Assembly: GCA_928724745.1 (NCBI GenBank)
Contig: CAKMXJ010000003.1
Coordinates: forward strand, 620,001 to 684,000
Origin: Anthracocystis setariae
Taxonomy: Eukaryota; Basidiomycota; Ustilaginomycetes; Ustilaginales; Ustilaginaceae
Length of the DNA: 64,000 bases
Direction: 5' to 3'
Position 1 is the stretch's first letter. Every line of letters begins with the position of its first letter. Shown in pieces: positions 49,151 to 60,143 of the stretch. A program made the translations under genes and the position numbers. Below the pieces are notes generated by a model. That model saw nothing but the letters and a program-made list of their open reading frames with translations, made no database searches and was not told the origin of the DNA.

Positions 49151-51277
49151 CTATTGCTCGGAACCAGCATCGACTGCCGGAGGCGGTGACGGGGAAGGAT
49201 CTTTCGATTGAGTGTCGGCGCCTTTGGAAGTCCAAAAGTCATTTTTGGTGCGCGAAGAAATGCGCGATAGACCCCGAGAAGCGCCTGCTGGTTTCGGCGA
49301 TGCATTGGGGCTGTTAGTTGCCGAGAGAGTGGGGAGTTGGATCTTGTGTTCATTGCGGTCGATCTCGTCATCCGTATCATCTTCCGACACGAACGTGGAC
49401 GGTGCCGACTGAGACAGATCCTCCAGATCAGCCTGTGAGATCTCGGAATGGGTGGTGCGACTTCGTTTGCTGGCAGTTGCGGACGCCGAAGACTTTGCTT
49501 TGGCAGAGCGGCTTGCACTGTACCGCGAGTCCTCTTCTTCGTCGTCATCATCAATGCGATCTGCGGTCCTCCGTTTCACGCCTCGTTCGCTTTCAGTGCC
49601 CGATGTGGACTTGGAGGCGGTGGCAGCAGAAGCGGCAGCGGCACCTCGGATCGACAGCGTTGGCATCTGGCCACGTTCAGCAGCCGGCTGGGTCTCGTTT
49701 ATTGACACTACTCCGCTCCTCTCTGCGCGCGACTTGCCGTTGCGCGACAACTTGGCGTCAGATGAGGGACGACTTGATTCCGAGACGCTACTCTCAGCTT
49801 CCCTTTGACGCGAGGTGGAGGGTCTGGCAGGGGGCGGGCTACTGGGTGGCGCCGGCCTTCCAAGCTTGTATTGGAGCGAACCCGAGAAGTAGAGTTCTTC
49901 CATTTCTTTTCTCTGTCGGACGACAGGGTTCGAGATTCCAAGAATTGTGCCAAGCAAACTGTTGGGATCCTTGTCATCCTTGCCACCCTCCGCAGTGGAA
50001 TCGCGGACCAAGGCTCGTCGAGCCTCGGCGTCCGAGTCCGAGTCCGAATCCACGGAAAAACGCTGGTGTTTGCTACGGGACGACCTCTTGTGCGAAGCGC
50101 CATTTGCGGCACCTGATCGACCAGCGTCCTCGTTGGCCTGTTGGCAGATGGCGGCGGTGAGAATGTCGAAGGCTCCAGCTAGTGTAGACCTGACGTTGAT
50201 GATGCCAAAGGAACCCTTGGAAATGTCGTTGGTGGGATCATGTGGATCCTCGATACAAAGCATGAACGGACGTCTCTCGTCTTTCCAGCCACGGCGCGCC
50301 TTGCTAAAATAACCACCGCGTCCCCTGATCGAGATGCCACAGTTATCGTAGCCGAAATTCTTTCCATACAGCTCGAGAAACTCGAGCAGCAAGACGCCCA
50401 AGCTTTTGGATGGATCGATCTCACCGCGTTGCACTTTCGGATGGAGCTGTAGAAAGCTGATGATCATGATGATGACGCTGTAGCTTCCGAGTCCACCGGA
50501 GAACACTTCGCTCATGCCTCGCTGCATCAAAAGATGCTTTACAACGAGAATCAATGGGCGAAGGTGCGGCCACTTTTTCAACCAACTGTTGACATAGCTT
50601 GCTGTTGTGAGACCATTGGTGTGATTGAGCGAGATATCAACTTTGAGACGGGCGTAGGTAGTCACGAACTTGATGATGGGTACCTTTGCTTTGGCAATGA
50701 CCTGGACGTCCGTGGCGAGATTGTGTCGGCGCAGGCATGCGGCCATGGTGCGAAGCGCAGCCTGAGTCCTTAAATTGGCCATGGAGCGACTGACAACGAC
50801 GAGATCGAGATCGCCCTGAGGCAAGTAGAGCTTGGTCTCTTGACTACCAAAAGGATGCACCTCGGCGTCACGGAATTGGGACTTGATGGCTCGACTGATC
50901 AGCTCGATGACCATACAGCGCGTATCGTGTTCTTGGGCAGTAGGTGCCATCCAAACATCGAAGGCGACGAGCTCGTGATGCAAAGCCTCTGCTCCGTTCT
51001 GGCATTCACTCCAATTCACGTCCGCAGACCATGGAGTGTGACGCGAGCGTGCCATCTCCCTTTCCTTCTTGGAGCGACCATCGTCGTAGCGGTGATCTGC
51101 CTTCCGCTTCTTGCCCTTGCCGGATTTCGTAATGTTCATTTCTCGTGATTTGCCGCTTCGGTCTCCCCTCGTCTGCGTCGAGGACTGCGGTGCATCGTCA
51201 TCATCATTTTCAAGTCCAAAGTCAAACGCGATAAAGTCCTGCGCTCCAAACGCCTTCTCCTGCGTTGGGACAGGCAT
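49151..51277 (-). CDS. TRF4: Non-canonical poly(A) polymerase of the TRAMP complex
   Basis: Adds short oligo(A) tails that mark nuclear RNAs for the exosome. The 708-residue product starts at ATG 51277 (MPVPTQEKAFGAQDF); the open frame upstream has only a TTG. The nucleotidyl-transferase core holds HPFGSQETKLYLPQGDLDLV, giving Asp156 and Asp158, and the third carboxylate in ARLKVDISLN (Asp214). The central domain includes PLILVVKHLLMQRGMSEVFS and LGSYSVIIMIISFLQLHP, and the PAP-associated region has the nucleotide-recognition segment IEDPHDPTNDISKGSF. The C-terminal ~250 residues are Ser/Glu/Arg-rich and disordered, longer than in yeast Trf4/Trf5. Single exon; divergent from PRP5. Orthology to human PAPD5/TENT4B is expected. 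Confidence 0.94.
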   Translation of the reverse strand: MPVPTQEKAFGAQDFIAFDFGLENDDDDAPQSSTQTRGDRSGKSREMNITKSGKGKKRKADHRYDDGRSKKEREMARSRHTPWSADVNWSECQNGAEALHHELVAFDVWMAPTAQEHDTRCMVIELISRAIKSQFRDAEVHPFGSQETKLYLPQGDLDLVVVSRSMANLRTQAALRTMAACLRRHNLATDVQVIAKAKVPIIKFVTTYARLKVDISLNHTNGLTTASYVNSWLKKWPHLRPLILVVKHLLMQRGMSEVFSGGLGSYSVIIMIISFLQLHPKVQRGEIDPSKSLGVLLLEFLELYGKNFGYDNCGISIRGRGGYFSKARRGWKDERRPFMLCIEDPHDPTNDISKGSFGIINVRSTLAGAFDILTAAICQQANEDAGRSGAANGASHKRSSRSKHQRFSVDSDSDSDAEARRALVRDSTAEGGKDDKDPNSLLGTILGISNPVVRQRKEMEELYFSGSLQYKLGRPAPPSSPPPARPSTSRQREAESSVSESSRPSSDAKLSRNGKSRAERSGVVSINETQPAAERGQMPTLSIRGAAAASAATASKSTSGTESERGVKRRTADRIDDDDEEEDSRYSASRSAKAKSSASATASKRSRTTHSEISQADLEDLSQSAPSTFVSEDDTDDEIDRNEHKIQLPTLSATNSPNASPKPAGASRGLSRISSRTKNDFWTSKGADTQSKDPSPSPPPAVDAGSEQ

Positions 51278-52204
51278 GCTGGATGGAATCGCCAACCAAC
51301 CTGGAAGGGGCTGGGCCGTTGCTGAGAATGCGTGTCCCGATCGACTGTGTTGGGTTTGCTATCTCGCTTTTGAGGTTGATGCCGAGATAAGCGATTACAA
51401 CGATGGAGCTGCCGGCTGTGTGTGAAACGGTAATTTGGGCGGGTGCTCTGCGTCGACCTTGTTTGCTGAATGAAACACCGACAGTTCTGGAGACGCCGAA
51501 GTAGGTTTCGAGACTGCTGAGTCGGCTCGAAATCAGAACGAGAGCGCCGCTTCGACAATTATAGCGTGAGCTCGGACTAGCCGAAGTTATCAATGCGACA
51601 TAGAGGAAAGGAAAAAGGGATCCATCGAAGCGAGAGAAGAGAAGTCATCGGAACATGCGATAGCATTCTGTACATGCTAAGTTGCTGGAAATTTGGCGCC
51701 CTGATGCAAGCACTCGCAGTCAGTGTGGCATCGCAGTCTCCTGCTCAAAATTTTCCAGAGGACCCTTCTCCCATTTTTTTTTTTTCTTTTCCTCCTCCTC
51801 TGTCTCTCGTGTCGAGCCTTTTCTTCTCAAGAAATCACCAAATCCGAAGTGGAGAAAAACCTCGCGGTTGCCGTGCGCCAGGCAACTGAGCCTTGCTGTC
51901 GGCAAAGGTTGCGACCCGATCTGGCCACAGCTTGAGTGCACACAACTACTGAACTGAACAGTGCGGATTTCGGAGGAAGCCCTACGGTCGTCGCTCGTCA
52001 TTCGATGTCTCCCCTCCTCCATCAAGCACACCTCATCCCTCGGCTCAACTGGCGTGTTGAAGCTCAACCTTTCTATCCAGGTGGGATGGTCAGGTGATCA
52101 AGTCGATCTCGCTAATCTGCACCATCGCTGTTGGCGAATCGAATCCTCCAGAAGCTCTCGCAATCACTTGCCTCTGCAGCGACAGGCGAGCCTGCTTGAG
52201 CAAG
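51278..52204. promoter_or_regulatory. Divergent promoter region between TRF4 and PRP5
   Basis: 0.93 kb with a T11 run near 51775-51785 followed by a pyrimidine-rich stretch to about 51830. No gene supported; short open frames lack domains. Confidence 0.4.
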
Positions 52205-55200
52205 ATGGGAAGCTATGATGAGCGAGACGATTATCGTCGCTCGGGCTCCTCCCATCACCGATCCCGTAACAGTAAGCATGATTCCTCGTCCTCGTACAGA
52301 AGCCATGGACACGAGCCAACCAGACGACGTTCTCGTTCTCCTTCCTCGTATCATCACTCCTCGTCGCGCAGTCATCATGGCCATCGCTCCGATTCATTCA
52401 TAACCGATGCAGACCACACTAGACGGCATGACAGCGAACGTGACCGTGAACTTGAACGCGATCGAGACAGACGCCAGTATGACTCTCGGTCCTCTCTTGC
52501 ACCTTCCCACTACCATAGCCAACCTGGTCATAGCACCCAAGATCCATCTAGAGGCAACCGCAGACGTTGGGACGAACCATCATCCGCAGCTGCAGCCGTG
52601 TACCCAGCATACGCGGCTCATTCGTCGTACCCTGCATATCGTGCTCACCCTCCTTTGGCGACAGAAGCACCAAATACGCCCGCAACCAGTGCCCTCCCGC
52701 CTCGGCCGCCAGCTCCTCCAGCTGCTGCCCCCGGACCGCCGCCTGCTTTCCCACCGCCCGCTCAAGCTTCCACTGTGTCGGCTCCAGCTTTGCCGCCTCC
52801 GACGTACGCTTCGGAGGAAGAAAAGGCCAAACTCGCCAAGAAGGCACGACTCGAGGCTTGGAGGAAGGGGCAAGCCGCTAAGAAGGCTTTAGAAGAGGCG
52901 AAGCAGCGCGCTCAATCTATAGCTGGCGCCGTCGCCCCGGCGACCAAAAGATCGGAGAGTACGACGGCATCCACGGCGATACCAATGAAGGCGCCGACCT
53001 CCATCAATGCCACCGGGCTTCGCACTCTGTCGCTTAGGGCAGACGCACCGAAGCCGAAGACCCCATTGCGATCGCAATCCATGATGGATGACGCCTCTGA
53101 GCCGTCCATCAAGAAGCAGATGAACCGCTTTGACGATCTGCCTCCTCTGAATCCTTCGACCCACTCGAGTTCCTCCAAAGGCGCATTCGACGACGATGAA
53201 GAGGACGATGCAGCACAGCCCGCTAGCTCTTCGCAAGTTGCGAACAATCACGACATGGATGTAGACGAAGAGGAGGATCCTTTGGATGCCTTCATGTCGA
53301 CTGTGAAAAGCCAAGTGGCCCAGGTCAACGAGGAGGATCGACGCAGGGCCGGCACCGCAGACGCTAGTAAGACCAGCACTGCCAAAACGAAAGCGATCAT
53401 CCTTGGTCAGGACGACAGCGACGACGAGATGCCAGAAGAAGAGCAGGAATTGGACGCTCTGGACCGTGTCGTTGCCACCGAGGATCTGCTCGCGATCGCG
53501 GCACAGAAGGTCAAGAAGAAGGAGCTGGCTTCGGTTGATCATTCGATCGTCGACTACGAGCCCTTTCGCAAAGTGTTTTACCATGCTCCCGCCGAGATCG
53601 AAGGCATGTCGGAAGAGCTTGCCAATCAGATTCGCTTGGAGATGGACGCCATCACGGTGCGTGGTAAGGATTGCCCCAAACCGCTCACCAAATGGTCGCA
53701 CTGTGGCCTTCCGGCCAGCTGCTTGGATGTGATCAAGCGTCTCGGATATGCTGCGCCTACGCCGATCCAGAGTCAGGCCATCCCTGCCATCATGTCTGGT
53801 AGAGACATCATCGGCGTAGCCAAGACGGGTTCCGGTAAGACGATGGCTTTTCTGCTTCCCATGTTCCGTCACATCAAGGACCAACGCCCCGTCGAACCTT
53901 CCGAGGGACCTGTGGGGATCATCATGACTCCGACGCGTGAACTCGCCGTGCAAATCTATCGAGAGATGCGACCCTTCATCAAGGCGCTTGGGTTGCGGGC
54001 TGCATGCGTCTATGGCGGAGCCCCCATCTCTGAGCAGATCGCCGACATGAAGAAGACCGCAGACATCGTCGTAGCTACACCTGGTCGTCTGATTGATCTT
54101 CTGACGGCGAACTCTGGCCGCGTAACGAATGTACGTCGAGTGACGTACTTGGTCCTAGACGAGGCCGATCGCATGTTCGACATGGGCTTCGAACCGCAGG
54201 TCATGAAGATCGTCAACAATATTCGACCGGATCGTCAGACGGTGCTCTTCTCCGCCACCTTTCCGAGACCGATGGAGTCGCTGGCACGCAAAGTGCTCAA
54301 GAACAAACCGCTTGAGATCACGGTTGGTGGCCGTAGTGTTGTGGCAGCCGAGATCGAGCAGATTGTCGAGGTGCGTCCCGAAAACACCAAGTTTCACCGT
54401 CTGCTCGAGATCCTTGGCGAGCTGTACAACCGAGACAAGGACGCACGTACCCTCATCTTTGTGGATCGCCAGGAAGCCGCCGACGATCTTCTCAAGAATC
54501 TCATCCGCAAAGGCTACGTCACCATGTCGCTACACGGCGGTAAAGATCAGGTGGATCGCGATGAGACCATCTCGGACTTCAAGGCAGGCAACGTGCCGAT
54601 CGTTACCGCCACCTCGGTCGCGGCGCGCGGTTTGGACGTCAAGCAGCTCAAGCTGGTCATCAACTACGACGTGCCCAACCACATGGAAGATTACGTCCAC
54701 CGCGCGGGTCGGACCGGTCGAGCGGGGCAAAAGGGGACTTGCATTACCTTTATCACACCCGAGCAGGACCGCTACGCCCGTGACATTATCGCAGCGCTGA
54801 AAGCAAGTTCAGCTCACATTCCTCCAGAGCTCGAGGCCATGGCCGAAGCTTTTAAGGAGAAGCTCGCCGCGGGCAAGGCGAAGGCGGCAGGTTCTGGCTT
54901 CGGTGGAAAAGGACTCGATCGACTCGAAACCGATCGTGAGAAGGTACTCAAGGCTCAGAAAACGGCGTACGGCGAAGGTGACGAGGATGGCAAGGCAACC
55001 AACGCAAGCGCCGAGGTTTCTAGCGATGCGGCAGGGAATGTAGGCGCTCTGGCAGGTGGATCCACTTCGGAAGACCAACTGAGCAAGATCCAGGGGATGA
55101 AGATTGAAATCATGCATGGCGCTGCGCCTGAGTCGGTGCGAGAGAACAAGACCTTGTCGGCCAGCGACGAAGCCTCTGCAGCGGCTGCCAAAAGCAAGGC

Positions 55201-55723
55201 AGAGCAAGAGCAAGAAGCCAAAGAAGCGGCGCAGCTCAAGGCGCAAGAGGCCGCGTTGGAAGCCGCCAAGGCGCATGGTGCCGACACGACAAAGTTGGCG
55301 GCAGTGCTCGAGAACATTCGCAAGCAGGCCAAGGCACGCAAGGATGCAGCCAAGAATTGCGAGGCGGACAAGCACAAGGAGCGCAAGGCGCGTGACCCGG
55401 ATGCGACCGACTACCATGCAATCGTTCCGATCAACGACTTCCCGCAGCGCGCACGATGGAGGGTGACGAACAAGGAGACGATGAGTCACCTGATCGAGTC
55501 GACGGGCGCCTCGATCACGAACAAAGGAGTTTTCTACAAGGAAGGTAGTGAGCCTCAGCCGGGCGAACCTCCGAAGCTGCAGTTGCTGATCGAATCGAAC
55601 AACAAGTCGATGGTGGAAGATGCGGTGCGAGAGATCCAACGTTTGCTGGTGGAAGCGACTCAAGCGGTTTTGGAAGCCGAAGCGCGAAATGCCGGAACGA
55701 CGGGACGTTACACGGTGGTATGA
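52205..55723 (+). CDS. PRP5: DEAD-box RNA helicase PRP5 (DDX46-like)
   Basis: ATP-dependent helicase that remodels U2 snRNP at the branch site during prespliceosome assembly. The 1172-residue product starts at ATG 52205 ([19 protein letters not shown]). An N-terminal RS/RD-rich region (about 1-130) and a Pro/Ala-rich stretch precede the [14 protein letters not shown] block typical of Prp5. The helicase core has a Q motif ([14 protein letters not shown]), AKTGSGKT (about 538-545), [21 protein letters not shown] (about 650), SATFPR, and [10 protein letters not shown]. The C-terminal region is Ala/Lys/Glu coiled-coil-like and closes with a short KH-like fold ([19 protein letters not shown]). This order matches human DDX46 and S. 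pombe Prp11. No intron is evident, and a second splicing factor (AAR2) lies in the same window. Confidence 0.95.
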   Translation: MGSYDERDDYRRSGSSHHRSRNSKHDSSSSYRSHGHEPTRRRSRSPSSYHHSSSRSHHGHRSDSFITDADHTRRHDSERDRELERDRDRRQYDSRSSLAPSHYHSQPGHSTQDPSRGNRRRWDEPSSAAAAVYPAYAAHSSYPAYRAHPPLATEAPNTPATSALPPRPPAPPAAAPGPPPAFPPPAQASTVSAPALPPPTYASEEEKAKLAKKARLEAWRKGQAAKKALEEAKQRAQSIAGAVAPATKRSESTTASTAIPMKAPTSINATGLRTLSLRADAPKPKTPLRSQSMMDDASEPSIKKQMNRFDDLPPLNPSTHSSSSKGAFDDDEEDDAAQPASSSQVANNHDMDVDEEEDPLDAFMSTVKSQVAQVNEEDRRRAGTADASKTSTAKTKAIILGQDDSDDEMPEEEQELDALDRVVATEDLLAIAAQKVKKKELASVDHSIVDYEPFRKVFYHAPAEIEGMSEELANQIRLEMDAITVRGKDCPKPLTKWSHCGLPASCLDVIKRLGYAAPTPIQSQAIPAIMSGRDIIGVAKTGSGKTMAFLLPMFRHIKDQRPVEPSEGPVGIIMTPTRELAVQIYREMRPFIKALGLRAACVYGGAPISEQIADMKKTADIVVATPGRLIDLLTANSGRVTNVRRVTYLVLDEADRMFDMGFEPQVMKIVNNIRPDRQTVLFSATFPRPMESLARKVLKNKPLEITVGGRSVVAAEIEQIVEVRPENTKFHRLLEILGELYNRDKDARTLIFVDRQEAADDLLKNLIRKGYVTMSLHGGKDQVDRDETISDFKAGNVPIVTATSVAARGLDVKQLKLVINYDVPNHMEDYVHRAGRTGRAGQKGTCITFITPEQDRYARDIIAALKASSAHIPPELEAMAEAFKEKLAAGKAKAAGSGFGGKGLDRLETDREKVLKAQKTAYGEGDEDGKATNASAEVSSDAAGNVGALAGGSTSEDQLSKIQGMKIEIMHGAAPESVRENKTLSASDEASAAAAKSKAEQEQEAKEAAQLKAQEAALEAAKAHGADTTKLAAVLENIRKQAKARKDAAKNCEADKHKERKARDPDATDYHAIVPINDFPQRARWRVTNKETMSHLIESTGASITNKGVFYKEGSEPQPGEPPKLQLLIESNNKSMVEDAVREIQRLLVEATQAVLEAEARNAGTTGRYTVV

Positions 55724-55852
55724 TTTGGGGTCGGAGAGATGCGAAAAAGAGGGGATGAAGGAGCAAGATACAAATACAAATTTTTTGATTAAAAATCCGG
55801 TATGATGATGACGAGTGAGAATCTAGCTTGGGGCAGTGGGGAATGATTTGTT

Positions 55853-56938
55853 CTAAGATGAGCCTTGGAGGAAAGCGAGGAAACGGTTTGCGATTGCGTA
55901 TTGGGTTGAAGCGGGTTGGACGATGTTGGTGGTGGTGGGCTTTGAGTTTGGTTTGGGGGTATTGGAAGTGAGGGAGAATTGGACGCCTTCGGATCGGGCG
56001 GCGATTCCGAGCTGGTTGATCTGAGCTGAGCCTGAGCTGTGCATGCGGACGAATTGACGTCGGATGCGTTGGAGGGAAGCGAGCGTGGCTATCTTGTCTG
56101 CGGGATGAGTGTAGGAGAGCGGGGTAGGACCTGTCAAGCTGATGTGATTGATGGGTACTTGGGATCCTGGTTGTAGACCGAGTGAAGATTGATGTTGCAG
56201 GATGCAGGTAACGACGGTCTGTGTTGTGGACTCGAGAAGGGAGAGGTAGTTGGCGGTGGTGGAACGAACGGGTGCAACGACCTCGGGAGCTTTGTTGACG
56301 GAAGCTTTGGTAGCTGCATGCCAGATATCGTCATGTGGAATTGGCTCGACGAGAATGCTGGACTCTTGCAATGTGGAATCGGGCTGATTTGTTGCAGCAT
56401 GCTTCAAGATGGTGGGAAGGATGATGAGCGGAGAATCCCACCGGGTCATAGCGTTGGGCTCCTCGAATCGCATGAGTAGGCTATGGAGCGTCTCATCATC
56501 GTAACTAGCCTCCTGACCGTGCTGCTCGCTTCTCTTGCGATTCCAAAATTTGCACACCTGCGGAGGTGCATGGACGTGGACCGACAAACAGCGCACACCC
56601 ACCTCTCGTGCAGCACACCAGAGTTGGTAGCGGAACCCTTTGATGTTTAAACCCGCGCCGCCATCGGCAATGACGATGGTATCCTTTGCCAATGCACGCG
56701 TCACAGCCGAGAGATACGATGCTCTTGCTGGCTTTTCGGTGCGTTGCGACGAGTATGCGGATCGTGACACGTGTACGTCGTGGTCGGACACAATGACGAC
56801 TCGGTTGGGCAGCTGAGGGTTAGACGAGGTCGAGGCTGATCCGGCTTGCTTGATGCGTTGCTCGAGATCCGACTTGATGAGCGCAGAGCGGGTGGAGCGT
56901 CCGGAGCTGGCAAGTCCTGAGACGATAACAAGCGCCAT
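55853..56938 (-). CDS. KTI12: KTI12, Elongator-associated P-loop protein
   Basis: Partner of Elongator needed for wobble-uridine modification (mcm5/ncm5) of tRNA, related to the tRNA-Sec kinase PSTK. The 361-residue product from ATG 56938 starts MALVIVSGLASSGRSTRSAL, a P-loop in which the Walker A lysine is replaced by arginine (Arg14). Further features are VVIVSDHDVHVSRSAYSS, a Walker B-like strand DTIVIADGGAGLNIKGFRYQ, EVGVRCLSVHVHAPP, MRFEEPNAMTRWDSPLI, and a C-terminal helical tRNA-binding region with IRRQFVRMHSS. The FEEPN..RWD motif is a family hallmark. Its 3' end faces PRP5 with 129 bases between stops. Confidence 0.93.
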   Translation of the reverse strand: MALVIVSGLASSGRSTRSALIKSDLEQRIKQAGSASTSSNPQLPNRVVIVSDHDVHVSRSAYSSQRTEKPARASYLSAVTRALAKDTIVIADGGAGLNIKGFRYQLWCAAREVGVRCLSVHVHAPPQVCKFWNRKRSEQHGQEASYDDETLHSLLMRFEEPNAMTRWDSPLIILPTILKHAATNQPDSTLQESSILVEPIPHDDIWHAATKASVNKAPEVVAPVRSTTANYLSLLESTTQTVVTCILQHQSSLGLQPGSQVPINHISLTGPTPLSYTHPADKIATLASLQRIRRQFVRMHSSGSAQINQLGIAARSEGVQFSLTSNTPKPNSKPTTTNIVQPASTQYAIANRFLAFLQGSS

Positions 56939-57876
56939 GGCGAATTCAATTTGCGACTGGACCGAGGATGGATGGGGAGATCGAGAATAGAAGCAGCAAC
57001 CAAAAAGAGAGTTTCAAGCGACAAAGAGGTTCTTGCAAGGATGGACCCTGAGAAATCAGCATTAGTCAACGTGAGATAAGCTCTGGATCGAAAATCTAAC
57101 ATGATCATAAGTTGAGGATTCGGTTCAATTCGGACTGGAAATGGACAGGCCACACTGCTCGGCGCATTGTGCGGAAATGAACGGGATTGGCATTCGAGAC
57201 ACCCACACTACAAGTAGTAGTGTACTACACACACTAGTCTTTGCAGCGCTTACCCAAGCAACACCTTGGCTCTCCCGAGTTGGGCGCGTTACTGGCTGGC
57301 TGGAATGAATTTTGGATTTCTTTCCAAGCTTAGCAAATTGAATACAACTCGTCGAATAAAGACATTTTTTCAACACTACAGTCCGTATTGAAGGAGTAGA
57401 CTAGAGTGACTGCATTTCCACACGGAGAGTGGGCCAATTTGAATACAGAGTAGCAGAAGCGATGAACACAACAGAACACAAGCAACGCATGAGCACAAAT
57501 CAACGAAAGCGTATTGGTTAAGCCATTTGCAGCCAGCCACCCACCTTCCAAGTCGAGACGCTGTCAATCAATCCGTTGCTCGCCGACCAGTACAAACAGT
57601 CAAACAGTGTACAGTGTATTGTACAACATGTTTCCCCCGCAGCCGCAATATAATCGTTACCGCTGCCAGAATTGGGCTTGATTTGCCTGTGAGGTTCAAC
57701 ATTGTCTGAGCGTCGATAACCTCTTCTGCCACCTTGTCCCTTCTGTCCCACCTTCTCCCCCCCCCCCCTCCTCCTTTTGCATAGTGTCAAGCTACAAAAG
57801 AAGCATCCTCGTTTCAGTTCGACCCTTTGCATATCATCAACAAAGTCTTGGCTGCTATCGTCGACACATCTTCACC
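56939..57876. promoter_or_regulatory. Divergent promoter region between KTI12 and SDH1
   Basis: 0.94 kb with an interrupted TGTACAGTGTATTGTACA palindrome-like element (57609-57626) and a C-run followed by CCTCCTCC at about 57757-57774, about 100-120 bases before the SDH1 ATG. No gene called. Confidence 0.4.
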
Positions 57877-59838
57877 ATGATCTTTGCAAGGTCGCTCTCG
57901 CGCGCCGTTGCGCGTGCGCCTTCGACCAGCATGGTCGCCCCATCTCAGCGTCTTGCCGGTTTCCACTCCACCGCCAAGGCTTCTCGTATCATCGCTTCCC
58001 AGCCCCTCCGCGCAAAGGAGGCCGCCACCCCTCTCGACGCCGCCAAGGGTTACCCCGTCATTGACCACGAGTACGATGCCATCGTTGTCGGTGCCGGTGG
58101 TTCCGGTCTCCGTGCCGCTTTCGGTCTTGCTGAAGCTGGTCTCAACACTGCCTGTATCACAAAGCTCTTCCCTACTCGTTCGCACACCGTCGCCGCTCAG
58201 GGTGGTATCAACGCCGCCCTCGGTAACATGACCGAGGACGACTGGAGGTGGCACATGTACGACACCGTAAAGGGTTCCGACTGGCTCGGTGACCAGGACG
58301 CTATCCACTACATGTGCCGTGAGGCTCCTCGTACCGTCATCGAGCTCGAGCACTTCGGTCTTCCCTTTTCCCGCACCAAGGATGGCAAGATCTACCAGCG
58401 TGCCTTTGGTGGTCAGTCGCTCAACTACGGCAAGGGAGGTCAGGCTTACCGATGTGCCGCCGCCGCTGACCGAACCGGTCACGCCATGCTTCACACCCTC
58501 TACGGCCAGTCCCTCCGTCACAACACCAATTTCTTCATCGAGTACTTCGCCCTCGACCTCATCATGGAGGATGGCGAGTGTGTCGGTGTCACCGCACTCA
58601 ACATGGAAGACGGTACCATCCACCGCTTCCGCGCTCACAAGACCGTCCTCGCCACCGGCGGTTACGGTCGTGCCTACTTCTCCGCCACCTCCGCCCACAC
58701 CTGCACTGGTGACGGTATGGCCATGGTCTCTCGTGCCGGCCTTCCCCTCCAGGATCTCGAGTTTGTTCAGTTCCACCCTACCGGTATCTACGGTGCCGGT
58801 TGCTTGATCACCGAAGGGTCGCGTGGTGAGGGTGGATACCTGCTCAACTCCGAGGGTGAGCGATTCATGGAGCGATACGCTCCCACTGCCAAGGATCTTG
58901 CCTCGCGTGACGTCGTTTCGCGATCCATGACCATCGAGATCCGTGAAGGTCGTGGTGTGGGTCCCGACAAGGACCACATCTACCTCCAGCTCTCGCACCT
59001 TCCCCCCGAGGTTCTTCACGAGCGTCTTCCTGGTATCTCGGAGACTGCCGCCATCTTTGCCGGTGTCGATGTCACCAAGGAGCCCATCCCCGTTCTTCCC
59101 ACCGTCCACTACAACATGGGTGGTATCCCCACAAAGTACACCGGAGAGGTCCTCACCAAGGGCCCCAACGGCGAGGACAAGGTCGTCCCCGGTCTCTACG
59201 CTGCCGGTGAGACTGCCTGTGTCTCGGTCCACGGTGCCAACCGTCTCGGTGCCAACTCGTTGCTCGACATTGTCGTCTTCGGTCGTGCGTGCGCCAACCA
59301 CATCAAGGAGAACCTTTCGCCTGGCAAGCCCCACAAGGAGCTCAAGGGTGATGCTGGTGCCAAGTCGATCAACGACCTCGACTGGGCGCGTAACGCCAAC
59401 GGCTCCAAGACCACCGCCGAGATCCGTAACGAGATGCAGCGTGTCATGCAGTCCGATGCCGCCGTCTTCCGTACCCAGAAGACGCTCGACGAGGGTGTTG
59501 AGAAGATCGACAAGGTCTTCAGCACCTTCCCCGACGTCTCGATTCAGGACCGCAGCATGATCTGGAACTCGGATCTTGTTGAGACGCTCGAGCTCAAGAA
59601 CCTCCTCACGTGTGCCGCCCAGACCATGCACTCTGCCGCCGCTCGTCAGGAGTCTAGGGGTGCTCACGCTCGTGAGGACTTCCCCGACCGTGATGACGAA
59701 AAGTGGATGAAGCACACGCTTTCGTGGCAGCACGAGGGCACCGGAGACAAGGTCAAACTCGACTACCGTGGCGTTATCAACACCACGCTCGACGAGGCCG
59801 AGTGCAAGCCTGTTCCTCCATTCAAGCGCCAGTACTAA
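57877..59838 (+). CDS. SDH1: Succinate dehydrogenase flavoprotein subunit, mitochondrial
   Basis: Catalytic subunit of complex II, oxidising succinate to fumarate in the matrix-facing inner membrane. The 653-residue product from ATG 57877 ([15 protein letters not shown]) begins with an Arg/Ala/Ser presequence. FAD binding uses [20 protein letters not shown] (about 67-87), and His103 in SHTVAAQGG is the covalent flavin attachment site. The substrate region includes [21 protein letters not shown]-type [29 protein letters not shown] and [12 protein letters not shown]. The C-terminal segment keeps [21 protein letters not shown]. The gene has strong C/T-ending codon bias, consistent with high expression. 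This bias also produces a long open antisense frame, judged spurious. An in-frame upstream extension to 57784 has no ATG evidence or presequence character. Confidence 0.97.
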   Translation: MIFARSLSRAVARAPSTSMVAPSQRLAGFHSTAKASRIIASQPLRAKEAATPLDAAKGYPVIDHEYDAIVVGAGGSGLRAAFGLAEAGLNTACITKLFPTRSHTVAAQGGINAALGNMTEDDWRWHMYDTVKGSDWLGDQDAIHYMCREAPRTVIELEHFGLPFSRTKDGKIYQRAFGGQSLNYGKGGQAYRCAAAADRTGHAMLHTLYGQSLRHNTNFFIEYFALDLIMEDGECVGVTALNMEDGTIHRFRAHKTVLATGGYGRAYFSATSAHTCTGDGMAMVSRAGLPLQDLEFVQFHPTGIYGAGCLITEGSRGEGGYLLNSEGERFMERYAPTAKDLASRDVVSRSMTIEIREGRGVGPDKDHIYLQLSHLPPEVLHERLPGISETAAIFAGVDVTKEPIPVLPTVHYNMGGIPTKYTGEVLTKGPNGEDKVVPGLYAAGETACVSVHGANRLGANSLLDIVVFGRACANHIKENLSPGKPHKELKGDAGAKSINDLDWARNANGSKTTAEIRNEMQRVMQSDAAVFRTQKTLDEGVEKIDKVFSTFPDVSIQDRSMIWNSDLVETLELKNLLTCAAQTMHSAAARQESRGAHAREDFPDRDDEKWMKHTLSWQHEGTGDKVKLDYRGVINTTLDEAECKPVPPFKRQY

Positions 59839-60143
59839 GCGCGCTTTCGCATTTCTACTTGAGCACTCGTACGTACGTCGAATCTATATCTCAGAACTGA
59901 AACTATGTCATGATGATTTTGTATCGCTGAGATCAAGAGATTGAGAATGAGCAAGTTGATGTCATTATTGAGCGCAAGTATAATATCGCCAGAGAACAAG
60001 GAGAGGCATGATACAGTCAGTATACAGCATAGGGTCCACTAATAAATTTCCCCTTTTTTTTTTGACATGCCAACCTTGTTGCTCTTCAACTTGATCGTAT
60101 GTTTGCGGTCGGGGTCCTTTAGGCGGCGAATCGAGAGTGCAAG
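59839..60143. other. Short tandem-gene spacer between SDH1 and AAR2
   Basis: 305 bases holding the SDH1 3' end and the AAR2 promoter. A T10 run lies at 60055-60064. No other feature seen. Confidence 0.4.

Noticed and set aside
57814..59733. 639-residue open frame antisense to SDH1
   Set aside because: It mirrors the strong codon bias of SDH1, is Val/Gly/Thr-rich and has no domain; the sense strand encodes an unmistakable flavoprotein.
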